From positions 1 through 22,195 of the forward strand of contig CAJTMY010000039.1 of assembly GCA_910577355.1 (NCBI GenBank): a DNA stretch of 22,195 nt. The letters are read 5' to 3'. How positions within the stretch are numbered: the stretch's first letter is position 1; every line of letters begins with the position of its first letter. The notes beneath the pieces were generated by a model, which saw nothing but the letters and a program-made list of their open reading frames with translations, was not told the origin of the DNA and did not search any database. The stretch is from an uncultured Muribaculaceae bacterium (lineage in GTDB: Bacteria; Bacteroidota; Bacteroidia; Bacteroidales; Muribaculaceae). Made by a program: the position numbers and the translations under genes. Shown here piece by piece: positions 7,365 to 15,632 of this stretch.

Positions 7365-8663
7365 ATGAAATCGACAGTGCATGACATATGGGACCGCGAA
7401 CATCTGTGGCACCCTTATACCTCGACACTCGATCCACTGCCTACATATAAGGTGGAACGTGCTGCGGGGACGGATATTATATTGGCCGACGGCACCCGGC
7501 TTATCGACGGCATGACGTCGTGGTGGTGCGAGATTCACGGATACAACAACCCGCGTATCAATGCGGCGGCAAAGGCTCAGATAGACAAGATGAGCCATGT
7601 GATGTTTGGCGGATTCACACATGAACCCGCCATACAGCTCGGCAAGCTGCTGCTTGATGCCGCGCCGCCATCGATGCACAATATATTCTATGCCGACTCG
7701 GGGTCGGTGGCCGTGGAGGTGGCTATGAAGATGGCAGTTCAGGCAGCCATATCGGCCTCGGGCAGCCATGACAAGACCAACTTCGCCACGATACGCTCGG
7801 GCTACCACGGCGACACGTGGAACGCCATGAGCGTGTGCGACCCGGTGACGGGTATGCACGGAGCGTTCGGGCCGGCGTTGCCGGTACGCTATTTCGTGCC
7901 GCAGCCGCGGTCGCGGTTTGACGGCGAATGGGATACGGCCGACATAGCGCCTGTCGAGAAACTGTTCAAGGAACATGCAGCGGAGATCGCCGCCTTCATC
8001 CTCGAGCCTATAGTGCAGGGCGCGGGCGGCATGTGGTTCTATCATCCGCAGTATCTGCGCGAGTTGCGCAGGCTGTGCGACCGCTACGGCATACTGCTTA
8101 TATTCGATGAGATAGCCACTGGCTTCTGGCGCACCGGGCGCAAGTTCGCCTGGGAATGGGCGGGCGTGGAGCCCGACATAATGTGTGTTGGCAAAGGCCT
8201 CACGGCCGGCTACCTCACCATGAGCGCCGTGCTCACCACCCGCGATGTGGCCGACACCATATCGCGCGGCGAGGCGGGGGTGCTGATGCACGGCCCTACG
8301 TTCATGGCCAATCCGCTGGCCTGTGCCATTGCCGTGGAGTCGCTGAAGATGCTCAACGAGCAGGACATGGCTACCCGAGTGGCGCATATTGAGGCAAAAC
8401 TTAAAACCGGACTGACTCCGGCACGCGAGCTGCCCGGCGTAGCGGATGTGCGCGTGATAGGCTCGATAGGCGTGATAGAGGTGGAGCGGCCTGTGGATGT
8501 GGGCGAGTTCCAGAAGCGCTGTGTGGAAGCCGGGGTGTGGATACGTCCCTTCGGTCGCAATGTTTATATCATGCCGGCGTACATCATCTCCGACGATGAT
8601 CTCGACACACTCACATCGGCGATGGTGCGGCTTGTGAAGGAATTGCCCGGCCATGCGGATTGA
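7365..8663 (+). CDS. bioA: Adenosylmethionine-8-amino-7-oxononanoate aminotransferase
   Basis: BioA transfers an amino group from S-adenosylmethionine to 8-amino-7-oxononanoate (KAPA), making 7,8-diaminopelargonate, with pyridoxal phosphate as cofactor. The 432 residues fit the family length. Visible landmarks are the N-terminal LWHPYTS, the substrate-side SWWCEIHGY, the phosphate-binding region ADSGSVAVEVAMKMA (about 110-123), GYHGDTW (147-152), the cofactor Asp248 in IFDEIATGF, and the Schiff-base Lys277 in CVGKGLTAGYLT. The tryptophan pair near residue 53 is typical of BioA rather than of ornithine-type aminotransferases. It is the first gene of the biotin operon; its end overlaps the start of bioF by 11 bases. 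The start is fixed by the in-frame TAA at 7353. Confidence 0.96.
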   Translation: MKSTVHDIWDREHLWHPYTSTLDPLPTYKVERAAGTDIILADGTRLIDGMTSWWCEIHGYNNPRINAAAKAQIDKMSHVMFGGFTHEPAIQLGKLLLDAAPPSMHNIFYADSGSVAVEVAMKMAVQAAISASGSHDKTNFATIRSGYHGDTWNAMSVCDPVTGMHGAFGPALPVRYFVPQPRSRFDGEWDTADIAPVEKLFKEHAAEIAAFILEPIVQGAGGMWFYHPQYLRELRRLCDRYGILLIFDEIATGFWRTGRKFAWEWAGVEPDIMCVGKGLTAGYLTMSAVLTTRDVADTISRGEAGVLMHGPTFMANPLACAIAVESLKMLNEQDMATRVAHIEAKLKTGLTPARELPGVADVRVIGSIGVIEVERPVDVGEFQKRCVEAGVWIRPFGRNVYIMPAYIISDDDLDTLTSAMVRLVKELPGHAD

Positions 8664-9753
8664 AAGCACACTCGACGGCCTGCGTGCCGCAGGCAATCTG
8701 CGCTCTATTCCCACAGGGACACCGGCAGGGGTTGTCGACCTGTCGTCCAACGACTATCTGGGTCTTGGAGCCGACCGCTCGCTGCGTGAGGAATTCTTCG
8801 GGATGTATGATCCGGCCGATCTGGCGATGACGTCGTCGGCCTCGCGACTGTTGGCCGGCCGACAGGAAGCATATTCCTCGTTGGAGCGCACACTGGCCGA
8901 AAGCTACGGACACGGACGGGCGGCATTGCTGTTCAACAGCGGCTACCATGCCAACACGGGCATCGTGGGGGCGCTCGCCGACAAGTCGACCCTCATCGTG
9001 GCCGACAAACTCATACATGCATCGGTGATTGACGGTATACGGCTGTCGGGAGCGCCGTTCGAGCGATTCCGCCACAACGACTATGACCATTTGCGACGCA
9101 TACTCGAAGGCAAGGCACGCGAATATGCGTCGGTATTGATAATCGCCGAGAGCGTATACAGCATGGACGGTGACCGTGCCGACCTGCCACGGCTCGCGAA
9201 ACTGAAAAAATTGCATGACGGAGCGTTGCTATATATAGACGAGGCTCACGCCGCGGGCGTGCTCGGGCCGGGTGGACTCGGCGAAGCAGCCCGCACCGGC
9301 ACACTTGCCGATGTGGACATACTTGTGGGTACACTGGGCAAGGCTCTTGCCTCGATGGGCGCATATGCCATTGTGACGCCTGTAGTGCGCGAGTATCTTG
9401 TGAACAAGGCACGGGCGCTGATATTCTCCACCGCCCTGCCTCCCGTACAAGCCATGTGGAGCGAATTCGTGTGGCACAAGGTTCTGGAAGCCGACAGCCG
9501 CCGCGCATCGCTCCGGGCGATCGGCGATGCTCTCGCCCGCATAATACCGGGCGGCGAGCCGTCGCACATAAGGCCGCTTATCACAGGCTCGGCGTCGAAA
9601 GCTCTGGAGCTGTCGGCGCGGCTGCTCGACAGCGGATACAAAGTGCTGCCGATACGCACGCCCACCGTGCCGCCGGGCACCGAGCGGCTGCGGTTCTCGC
9701 TGTCGGCCGACATACCTATTGCGGCTATCGAAAATCTCACGACACTACTCTGA
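8653..9753 (+). CDS. bioF: 8-amino-7-oxononanoate synthase
   Basis: BioF condenses pimeloyl-ACP with L-alanine, releasing carbon dioxide, to form 8-amino-7-oxononanoate; it uses pyridoxal phosphate. The 366-residue protein belongs to the alpha-oxoamine synthase family. Landmarks are SSNDYLGL (31-38), the glycine-rich ASRLLAGRQEAY segment, FNSGYHAN with the cofactor-stacking His99, AESVYSMDGD (165-174), Asp196 in YIDEAHAAGV, and the Schiff-base Lys230 in GTLGKALASMGAY. Neighbours settle the choice between BioF and the related 2-amino-3-ketobutyrate ligase: it overlaps the end of bioA by 11 bases and shares one base with the next gene. The protein is somewhat shorter than the E. coli enzyme but no motif is missing. 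Confidence 0.95.
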   Translation: MRIESTLDGLRAAGNLRSIPTGTPAGVVDLSSNDYLGLGADRSLREEFFGMYDPADLAMTSSASRLLAGRQEAYSSLERTLAESYGHGRAALLFNSGYHANTGIVGALADKSTLIVADKLIHASVIDGIRLSGAPFERFRHNDYDHLRRILEGKAREYASVLIIAESVYSMDGDRADLPRLAKLKKLHDGALLYIDEAHAAGVLGPGGLGEAARTGTLADVDILVGTLGKALASMGAYAIVTPVVREYLVNKARALIFSTALPPVQAMWSEFVWHKVLEADSRRASLRAIGDALARIIPGGEPSHIRPLITGSASKALELSARLLDSGYKVLPIRTPTVPPGTERLRFSLSADIPIAAIENLTTLL

Positions 9754-11159
9754 TGCAATATAAACTGATACATAGCGAGAAGTCGCCGCGACTGCTGCTG
9801 ATATTTGCTGGCTGGGGCATGGACGCCGGGGTATTCGGGCATCTACGCCGTCCGGGCTACGACATTATGGTGGTGTGGGATTACCGATCGTTCCACATCG
9901 ACTGGAGCTGCACAGACAGCTACGACGAGATATGCCTGCTGGCGTGGTCGATGGGTGTATATGCCGCATCGCAGACAGTGCAGGCTATCGAAAGCCGTAT
10001 CACAAAGCGCGTGGCAGTGAACGGAACGCCATACCCTGTCGACGACCGCATGGGCATACCCGAGGCGATATTCAACGGCACACTCGCAGGGCTGAACGAT
10101 TTGACTTTGAACAAATTCTACCGGCGTATGTGTGCGTCGCGCTCCGATATGGCGCTGTTTGACGCGCACAAGCCGGCACGTGCGGCATCCGAACTGAAGG
10201 ATGAGCTTCAGGCCGTGGCCGACCGACTGATTCTGAGCACACCGACGCATGCAGATTGGGACTTGGCCGTCGCATGCAAGGATGACCGCATCTTTCCCTT
10301 CCACAACCAACGAACCGCATGGAATTCGCTCGGCGTGCCGGTGCAGGTAGAGGAGGGAGGACACTTCTTCGACTTCAACCGTCTGCTCGACGCACACTTC
10401 ATCGACAAGACTCTGGTGGGGACACGCTTCGGAAGCGGAACGGCGACCTACGACAGCCATGCCGCCGTGCAGACCGACGCAGTGGAGCGCCTTGTGGAAA
10501 TGATACGCATGCACGGCATGACATCCGAGATAGGCGCGGCACGCAACGCAGTGCTCGAGATAGGATCGGGCTCGGGATTCCTCACGCGCAAGATCGCCGC
10601 GATGGTAAACGAGGCCATGATGACGATATGGGATCTCGCCGCGCCTATGCCCGACGGCCTGCCCCCGGGACGGCGGTATGACTTCGCCAACTGCGATGCC
10701 GAGCTGGCTCTGCGACGGGTGCGGGCGGCATCATTCGACCATATATTCTCGGCATCGACGATACAGTGGTTCAACTCGCCCGAGAGTTTCGTGCACGACT
10801 GCCACCGCGCGCTGCGGCCCGGTGGATGCGCTTTCCTCACCACATATACCCGCGGCAACATGCACGAGATAAGCGATATCACAGGCAACGCCCTGCCGTT
10901 GCTCACGCCCGGGAGATGGCGGGAGCTTGCGGAGCCGCTGTTCGACATCATCGCCTTCGAGGCATACGAGCGCGACCTCGACTTCGAGTCTCCGGCCGAC
11001 GTGCTGCGCCATCTCAAACTCACCGGTGTGAATTCGCTGAGCCGCTCGTCGCGCGGCACGGTGAGCGTCCGCACCATCATAGACCGCTATCCCATGCGTC
11101 TCGACGGACGCTATCACCTCACATACCGTCCCATAATAATGATTTTACGCAAACGATGA
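9753..11159 (+). CDS. bioGC: BioG-BioC fusion: pimeloyl-ACP methyl ester esterase and malonyl-ACP O-methyltransferase
   Basis: This 468-residue protein joins two biotin enzymes. Residues 1 to about 220 resemble BioG (DUF452), an alpha/beta hydrolase that removes the methyl group of pimeloyl-ACP methyl ester. The nucleophile is Ser66 in LAWSMGVYAAS, an acidic residue lies in CKDDRIFP (177-178), and the catalytic His204 is in EEGGHFFDF. Residues from about 235 resemble BioC, which methylates malonyl-ACP with S-adenosylmethionine. SAM motif I is VLEIGSGSGFLTRKIA (267-282), followed by FDHIFSASTIQWF (328-340) and LRPGGCAFLTTY (354-365). So one chain has the activities that open and close pimeloyl synthesis. 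The start at 9753 shares one base with the bioF stop (TGATG). The frame stays open upstream, but that part only re-reads bioF. The stop overlaps bioD by four bases. Confidence 0.92.
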   Translation: MQYKLIHSEKSPRLLLIFAGWGMDAGVFGHLRRPGYDIMVVWDYRSFHIDWSCTDSYDEICLLAWSMGVYAASQTVQAIESRITKRVAVNGTPYPVDDRMGIPEAIFNGTLAGLNDLTLNKFYRRMCASRSDMALFDAHKPARAASELKDELQAVADRLILSTPTHADWDLAVACKDDRIFPFHNQRTAWNSLGVPVQVEEGGHFFDFNRLLDAHFIDKTLVGTRFGSGTATYDSHAAVQTDAVERLVEMIRMHGMTSEIGAARNAVLEIGSGSGFLTRKIAAMVNEAMMTIWDLAAPMPDGLPPGRRYDFANCDAELALRRVRAASFDHIFSASTIQWFNSPESFVHDCHRALRPGGCAFLTTYTRGNMHEISDITGNALPLLTPGRWRELAEPLFDIIAFEAYERDLDFESPADVLRHLKLTGVNSLSRSSRGTVSVRTIIDRYPMRLDGRYHLTYRPIIMILRKR

Positions 11160-11800
11160 AATGCACCATATTCCTGAGCGGCATCGATACCGACGCCGGC
11201 AAGACATACGCCACAGCCTTTCTGGCCCGCAAGCTGATGAACGAGGGCAATACAGTGATAACGCAGAAGTTCATACAGACAGGCTGCCGTGAGCAGTCGG
11301 AGGACATCGAGGCACACCGCCGCCTAATGGGCACCGGCCTGCTGCCCGAGGACATCGACCACACCACAGCCCCGATAATATTCAGCTACCCGGCGTCGGC
11401 ACAGCTGGCGGCACGCATCGACGGCCGCGACATCGACATAAGCCTCATAGACCGCAGCCGCGAGAAACTGCAAGTGCGCTACGACGTGGTGATAATCGAG
11501 GGCGCCGGAGGTCTTATGGTGCCGTTCACCGACGATTTTCTGAGCATCGACTACCCGACATCACGCAAGCTGCCCGTAGCTCTGGTAATCAACGGTGTAT
11601 TGGGATCGATAAACCACACCCTGCTCTCGCTCGAAGCCATCAAGGCGCGCGGACTGGAGCTGCCATATGTGATATACAACCACCACTTCGACACCGACGC
11701 GATAATAGCCGAAGACACTCTGGGCTTCATACGCCGCTACCTCGGGCGACATTTTCCGAAGACCGAACTTGTGGAGATGCCTACATTCGAGCGCATATGA
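11156..11800 (+). CDS. bioD: ATP-dependent dethiobiotin synthetase
   Basis: BioD closes the ureido ring of dethiobiotin from 7,8-diaminopelargonate, bicarbonate and ATP, with magnesium. The 214 residues match the family. The P-loop is SGIDTDAGKTYAT (8-20) with Lys16, the substrate-binding Lys38 lies in TQKFIQTG, and Glu115 is in the conserved IIEGAGGLMVPF. Further on are VINGVLGSINHTLLSLEA and YNHH, matching the nucleotide-binding end of the fold. ATG at 11156 overlaps the preceding stop as ATGA, and its own stop overlaps the next gene in the same way, so translation is probably coupled across all three genes. The next pathway enzyme, biotin synthase (BioB), is not in this window. Confidence 0.95.
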   Translation: MKCTIFLSGIDTDAGKTYATAFLARKLMNEGNTVITQKFIQTGCREQSEDIEAHRRLMGTGLLPEDIDHTTAPIIFSYPASAQLAARIDGRDIDISLIDRSREKLQVRYDVVIIEGAGGLMVPFTDDFLSIDYPTSRKLPVALVINGVLGSINHTLLSLEAIKARGLELPYVIYNHHFDTDAIIAEDTLGFIRRYLGRHFPKTELVEMPTFERI

Positions 11801-12513
11801 GTCCGGCAATATTCGTGCTGCACGTGCGCAGCGGATACGAGGCACGCGCACAACATATCGAGCGCATGATGGCCGAACTGGGTCTGCCGTTCGAATACAT
11901 CCTCGACGGAGATATTCCCGACCTCACACCTGAGTGGATCGAGGCAAATTTCACTCATAGGATGCAGTCCGTGGCTCCGCACTTCCTGTCGTGTTCCACC
12001 AAGCATCTCATAGCCATGCGGCAGATTGTGGAACGCGGTCTGCCCGGCGCGCTGATCCTCGAGGATGATATAGACCTCGACCGCAGACGGTTCAACCGCA
12101 TATTCGAGGCATCGATACGCGAGCTCGAAGAGGCCGGCGACGCACCGGCCATGATATCGTATGAGGATACGCGACTGCGATTTGTGGAGCACTCGAGGCT
12201 TGTTCCCGAACGATATATCTATCCGGGCGACCGCGACCGTATGGCCGGCGCATATTACGTGAACCAAGGCGCCGCAGCCGCCATGCTCGAATATGCCCGC
12301 ACACGGCACCTCGACGAACCCATCGATCTGGCCTGCGCACGACTGCTGCGCGAGGGCGTAATCACCTACTGGTGGTGCCATCCCACAATCGCCACACAGG
12401 GCAGCTTCTCAGGTGCATTCCGCTCCTCGCTAACCACCGGACGGCCCAACATCGCCGGCATACTGTGGCGACTCAAACGCGCATACCGGCGCCTGCTCTA
12501 CAGGCTGAGGTGA
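11797..12513 (+). CDS. Glycosyltransferase family 25-like protein
   Basis: This 238-residue protein resembles the family 25 (lipooligosaccharide-type) glycosyltransferases, which add sugars, often galactose, to surface glycans. The start MSPAIFVLHV followed by an arginine-containing helix, the SCSTKHLIAMRQIV segment (65-78), and the acidic metal-site motif LILEDDIDLDRR (87-97) are typical. Near the C-terminus DEPIDLACARLL and WWCHPTIATQGSFSGA match the region that holds acceptor and nucleotide sugar. A basic, aromatic C-terminal helix (about 222-238) could attach it to the inner membrane face. The ATG overlaps the bioD stop by four bases (ATGA), so it is the last gene of the biotin operon although glycosylation has no known role in that pathway. 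Acceptor and donor cannot be predicted. Confidence 0.85.
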   Translation: MSPAIFVLHVRSGYEARAQHIERMMAELGLPFEYILDGDIPDLTPEWIEANFTHRMQSVAPHFLSCSTKHLIAMRQIVERGLPGALILEDDIDLDRRRFNRIFEASIRELEEAGDAPAMISYEDTRLRFVEHSRLVPERYIYPGDRDRMAGAYYVNQGAAAAMLEYARTRHLDEPIDLACARLLREGVITYWWCHPTIATQGSFSGAFRSSLTTGRPNIAGILWRLKRAYRRLLYRLR

Positions 12514-12588
12514 ACGGGCTAAAGTCTTCAAGATCTTTGGAGCACTTAATGACCTTATTCCAAAATTGGTTAAATATTCGCAATAATG

Positions 12589-12619
12589 TTGGGGTATATG
12601 TTTATTTTGTGTACTTTTG
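12589..12619 (+). promoter_or_regulatory. Bacteroidota-type promoter for the Trp/Gly-rich protein gene
   Basis: TTG at 12589-12591 is followed, after 20 bases, by TACTTTTG at 12612-12619, a full match to the Bacteroidota consensus TTTG-N19-21-TAnnTTTG. Predicted transcription starts near 12625, leaving an AT-rich leader of about 75 bases. A second TACTTTTG at 12657-12664 lacks a well-placed -33 partner but could be an alternative start. Confidence 0.7.
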
Positions 12620-12698
12620 CATTAAACTTATGACATGTTTTATTGTCTTATAGGTATACTTTTGGTAATAATCTCTCTCAAACTACAAGGAAGCCGAT

Positions 12699-13850
12699 AT
12701 GAAATTATTCAAGACTTTCACACTTATAGCGTTTGCCGCGACGGCGCTCGGCACATTGGCCGCTCCGGCAGGCTATGACGATGACGATTACGACGATATC
12801 TACTATAACGAAGACAAAGACAAGAAGGCGCAAGCCGAAAAGAAGGCGGCAGCCCGGCATAGCAATTATGTGCCCAATGTGGTGCAGGATTATCCCGACC
12901 CGGCCATATATACGGCGCAGGGCGCGGGACTGAACGTCGATGTCGACACATACAATCGCCGCGGGCAATTTCTGGTGGCCGACAGCGTGCCGGCCGACAG
13001 CATTGACGCCAACAGCGACACTTATGCCTATACCCGGCGCCTGGAGCGGTTCTACAACGGCGATATCGTGAACGGATCCAATGATCAGGCTCTCATAGAC
13101 TCGTACTACGCGCAGCCTGCATCAACCGACATCAACGTATATGTGGTGAACCCCTCGCCGTGGAGCTACGGATTCTATAATCCGTGGTATTACGGCACAT
13201 GGTACGGCCCGACATGGAGCTGGGGATGGTATGATCCTTGGTACTCGTGGAGCTGGGGATGGGGCCCGGGCTATTGGGGTCCCGGATGGAGCTGGGGATG
13301 GGGCGGTGCCTGGGGTCCCGGCTACTGGGGTCCCGGTTGGGGCGGCTCGTGGCATCCCGGATGGAATCCGGGACATGGCTGGGGCAACGGCCACGACTGG
13401 GCAATCAACAATCCCGGCGGGTCGCGGCCGCACCGTCCGGCAAGCGGTGGAGGAAGTTCTACCGTGGGACGACGCCCCGGCGCGTTCAGTGCAGGTGCAT
13501 CGTCGGTAAGCGGCCGTCCCGGCAATATGGGCGGCACACGCGGCAACGGCACTTATTCTCCGGCCTATAATCAGAACGGACGGCCAGGTACAGGTGTGGG
13601 CACCCCTGCATCACGCCCGTCGACCGGACAGGGCACCGTGAACATGAACCGAGGCCGCAACGGAAATTCCAACCGCAACGTGAACACCAATACCAACAAC
13701 ACCCGCCGGTCGTATGACTGGAACAGCGGCTCGTCGTCGAACGGCAGCTACCGCAGCACAGGAGGCGGAGGCGGACGGTCGACCCATGGCACGGGCGGCG
13801 GACGCACGACAGGCGGCGGTGGCGGAGGTACCCGCGGACGTGGACGGTAA
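12699..13850 (+). CDS. Secreted protein with tryptophan/glycine/proline-rich centre and Gly/Arg/Asn-rich tail
   Basis: I do not recognise a family for this 383-residue protein. A signal peptide (residues 1-22, ending LAAPA) suggests export. It is followed by an acidic cluster (DDDDYDD, 27-33) and a Lys/Ala-rich stretch. Residues 57-150 look like a small ordered region containing PDPAIYTAQG and a Tyr/Arg-rich helix. Residues 152-234 are dominated by Trp, Gly, Pro and Tyr in repeats such as GPGYWGPGW and SWGWG. The rest is low complexity, rich in Gly, Arg, Asn and Ser, ending in GGGGGG and RGRGR. Such composition fits a disordered or cell-wall or outer-surface protein; this is inference only. 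It has its own promoter and is followed by a terminator, so it is probably a single-gene unit. Confidence 0.8.
   Translation: MKLFKTFTLIAFAATALGTLAAPAGYDDDDYDDIYYNEDKDKKAQAEKKAAARHSNYVPNVVQDYPDPAIYTAQGAGLNVDVDTYNRRGQFLVADSVPADSIDANSDTYAYTRRLERFYNGDIVNGSNDQALIDSYYAQPASTDINVYVVNPSPWSYGFYNPWYYGTWYGPTWSWGWYDPWYSWSWGWGPGYWGPGWSWGWGGAWGPGYWGPGWGGSWHPGWNPGHGWGNGHDWAINNPGGSRPHRPASGGGSSTVGRRPGAFSAGASSVSGRPGNMGGTRGNGTYSPAYNQNGRPGTGVGTPASRPSTGQGTVNMNRGRNGNSNRNVNTNTNNTRRSYDWNSGSSSNGSYRSTGGGGGRSTHGTGGGRTTGGGGGGTRGRGR
13215..13340 (+). repeat. Short imperfect repeats encoding Trp/Gly/Pro motifs
   Basis: Inside the Trp/Gly-rich gene the 15-mer TGGAGCTGGGGATGG occurs exactly three times (13215, 13248, 13287). 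A 21-base unit reading GGCTAYTGGGGTCCCGGWTGG occurs twice (13269, 13320). Y and W mark the two differing bases. These are coding repeats, likely grown by slippage or unequal recombination. Confidence 0.8.
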
Positions 13851-13861
13851 AACGATACAGG

Positions 13862-13901
13862 TGGCGCAGATCGCTTGAACAATTTGCGCCATTTTGTTTT
13901 T
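13862..13901 (+). terminator. Probable intrinsic terminator after the Trp/Gly-rich gene
   Basis: TGGCGCA (13862-13868) pairs with TGCGCCA (13885-13891) across a 16-base loop, followed directly by TTTTGTTTTTA. The stem is short and the loop long, so efficiency may be moderate. Confidence 0.6.
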
Positions 13902-13949
13902 ATATTGTCAAGCAAGCAGTAATTGAAAATTTCATATAACGTTTCAACT

Positions 13950-15545
13950 ATGAAAAGAAAGCTGATGATGGCGGTACTCGCCGCCGTTCCCGCAATACTG
14001 ATGGCGCAGAGCGCACCCGATGTATATATGCTGTCCCAGACCGATCTGCGCGGTACGGCACGATTCATGTCGATGGGCGGAGCATTCACGGCATTGGGCG
14101 GCGATCTGTCGACCCTCACACAGAATCCCGCCGGCATAGGCGTGTACCGCCGCAGCGAGATAGGCGCGACCCTTGATATATCGCCAAAAAAGATAACATC
14201 CCAGACGGGATCGAACAAGATAGGCACTTCGAAGACCAAGGCCTACTGCAACAACTTCGGCTATGTGGGCACCGCGCGCTTCGACGGCATCCTGCGCACA
14301 TTCTCATGGGGCGCGTCGTACAACCGTCTGGCATCCTTCGACCGCAACTACCGCGCATACAACGCGTCGGCGGCAACATCGCTGAGCGATTATGTGGCGG
14401 CATACACCGATGCCAAAGAAAGCGACATGATGTTCAACAAGGAGACAGGCTACAACCCCTATCTCGATTCGGACATCGACTGGCTGTCGATATTGTCGTA
14501 CAGCTCGTTCATGATCAATCCCACCGGTTCGAACACATACCGCGGCCTGTCGCAGAACGGTACGGTAGGCGATGCCCTGTCGGAAGTGCGCGAATCCGGC
14601 TATGTGGATGAATACGCCATCGACTTCGGCGGCAATATCGCCAACACGGTGATGTGGGGCATAGGATTCGGCATCACCGACCTGAGCTTCAACCAGACAT
14701 CGGCATACTCCGAGAGTATGGAGAACGCCTATATAGCCACAGCCGACGGCACCATGACCACCGGCAACGCGGGCTTCGAACTCACCAACTACCGCAATAT
14801 CAACGGCACAGGATTCAACCTGAAGGTGGGCGTGATCATAAAGCCGATCAACGAGTTCCGCATCGGCGTGGCCGTGCATACCCCCACGTGGTACTCACTG
14901 TCGAGCACATCCATGGCAGATGTAAGCTACAGCTACTTCAATCCCGCCGCTCCCGAAGACCGCAACAATCCGCTGCAGGGCACTGAGGAGACAGACAATC
15001 TGTATTATAATTTCCGCATGAACGCGCCCTGGAAATTCATGGTAGGAGCAGCAGCCGTTATAGGCAACTCGGCCATCGTGAGCCTCGACTATGAGCGCCA
15101 GGCCTACAACGACATAAAGACGAGCTATCAGAACCAATGGGGCGACTATGTGAGCAACGACCTTGTGAACGATGACGTGAAGGCCTACTACAAGGGTACC
15201 AACATACTCCGTATGGGTCTTGAATACCGCCTCACTCCCAATTTCAGCCTGCGCGCGGGTTACAACTACGCCTCGACCTCGGCCAAGCAGGAAGTGCTCG
15301 ACGGCGACATCGAGGTATTCACAGCCGGCATGAACCCCGCATTCACATCCAACAAGAGCACCAATTCTATTTCAGTCGGCCTGGGGTATCACTACAAATC
15401 GTTCTATATCGACGGTGCGTATGTGTACCGCAACCGCAAGTCGGTGTATCAGGCATTCACCGACTACAACGGCCTCGAAGCACCCCGCGCCGACCTGAGC
15501 GAAACCACCAACTCGATAGTGCTGTCGCTGGGCGTACGTTTCTGA
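13950..15545 (+). CDS. OmpP1/FadL-like outer-membrane beta-barrel protein
   Basis: The 531-residue product has a signal peptide (MKRKLMMAVLAAVPAILMAQ, 1-20), then the segment TDLRGTARFMSMGGAFTALG with DLSTLTQNPAGIGVY (about 31-65). This is the hallmark of the Bacteroidota OmpP1/FadL/TodX family, in which the asparagine-proline-alanine-glycine motif belongs to the N-terminal plug. The remainder alternates amphipathic strands with aromatic girdles, and the last strand ends LSLGVRF with the terminal phenylalanine expected by the barrel-assembly machinery. Family members carry hydrophobic compounds such as fatty acids across the outer membrane, but the substrate here is unknown. An in-frame TTG at 13923 would add nine residues ahead of the signal peptide; ATG at 13950 gives a normal signal peptide and is preferred. 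A strong terminator follows, so it is probably monocistronic. Confidence 0.88.
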   Translation: MKRKLMMAVLAAVPAILMAQSAPDVYMLSQTDLRGTARFMSMGGAFTALGGDLSTLTQNPAGIGVYRRSEIGATLDISPKKITSQTGSNKIGTSKTKAYCNNFGYVGTARFDGILRTFSWGASYNRLASFDRNYRAYNASAATSLSDYVAAYTDAKESDMMFNKETGYNPYLDSDIDWLSILSYSSFMINPTGSNTYRGLSQNGTVGDALSEVRESGYVDEYAIDFGGNIANTVMWGIGFGITDLSFNQTSAYSESMENAYIATADGTMTTGNAGFELTNYRNINGTGFNLKVGVIIKPINEFRIGVAVHTPTWYSLSSTSMADVSYSYFNPAAPEDRNNPLQGTEETDNLYYNFRMNAPWKFMVGAAAVIGNSAIVSLDYERQAYNDIKTSYQNQWGDYVSNDLVNDDVKAYYKGTNILRMGLEYRLTPNFSLRAGYNYASTSAKQEVLDGDIEVFTAGMNPAFTSNKSTNSISVGLGYHYKSFYIDGAYVYRNRKSVYQAFTDYNGLEAPRADLSETTNSIVLSLGVRF

Positions 15546-15632
15546 AAATCGTGTGCTTCTGAAAATATTGAAATCATAAAAATACCGCAGTCCCGGACAG
15601 AAAGCTCTGAAAAAGTTATTTAACAGGATCTT

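Noticed and set aside
7287..8750. 487-residue open frame antisense to bioA
   Set aside because: It overlaps a complete bioA with all catalytic residues. Its composition is rich in His and Arg, as expected from reading GC-rich coding DNA backward.
9456..9752. N-terminal extension of the BioG-BioC protein
   Set aside because: The frame is open upstream, but this part re-reads bioF in a shifted frame. The ATG at 9753 overlaps the bioF stop and begins exactly where BioG similarity starts.
13215..13340. Possible CRISPR-like or satellite repeat
   Set aside because: The repeats are in frame, unevenly spaced, and encode the same Trp/Gly motif. There are no unique spacers and no cas genes nearby.
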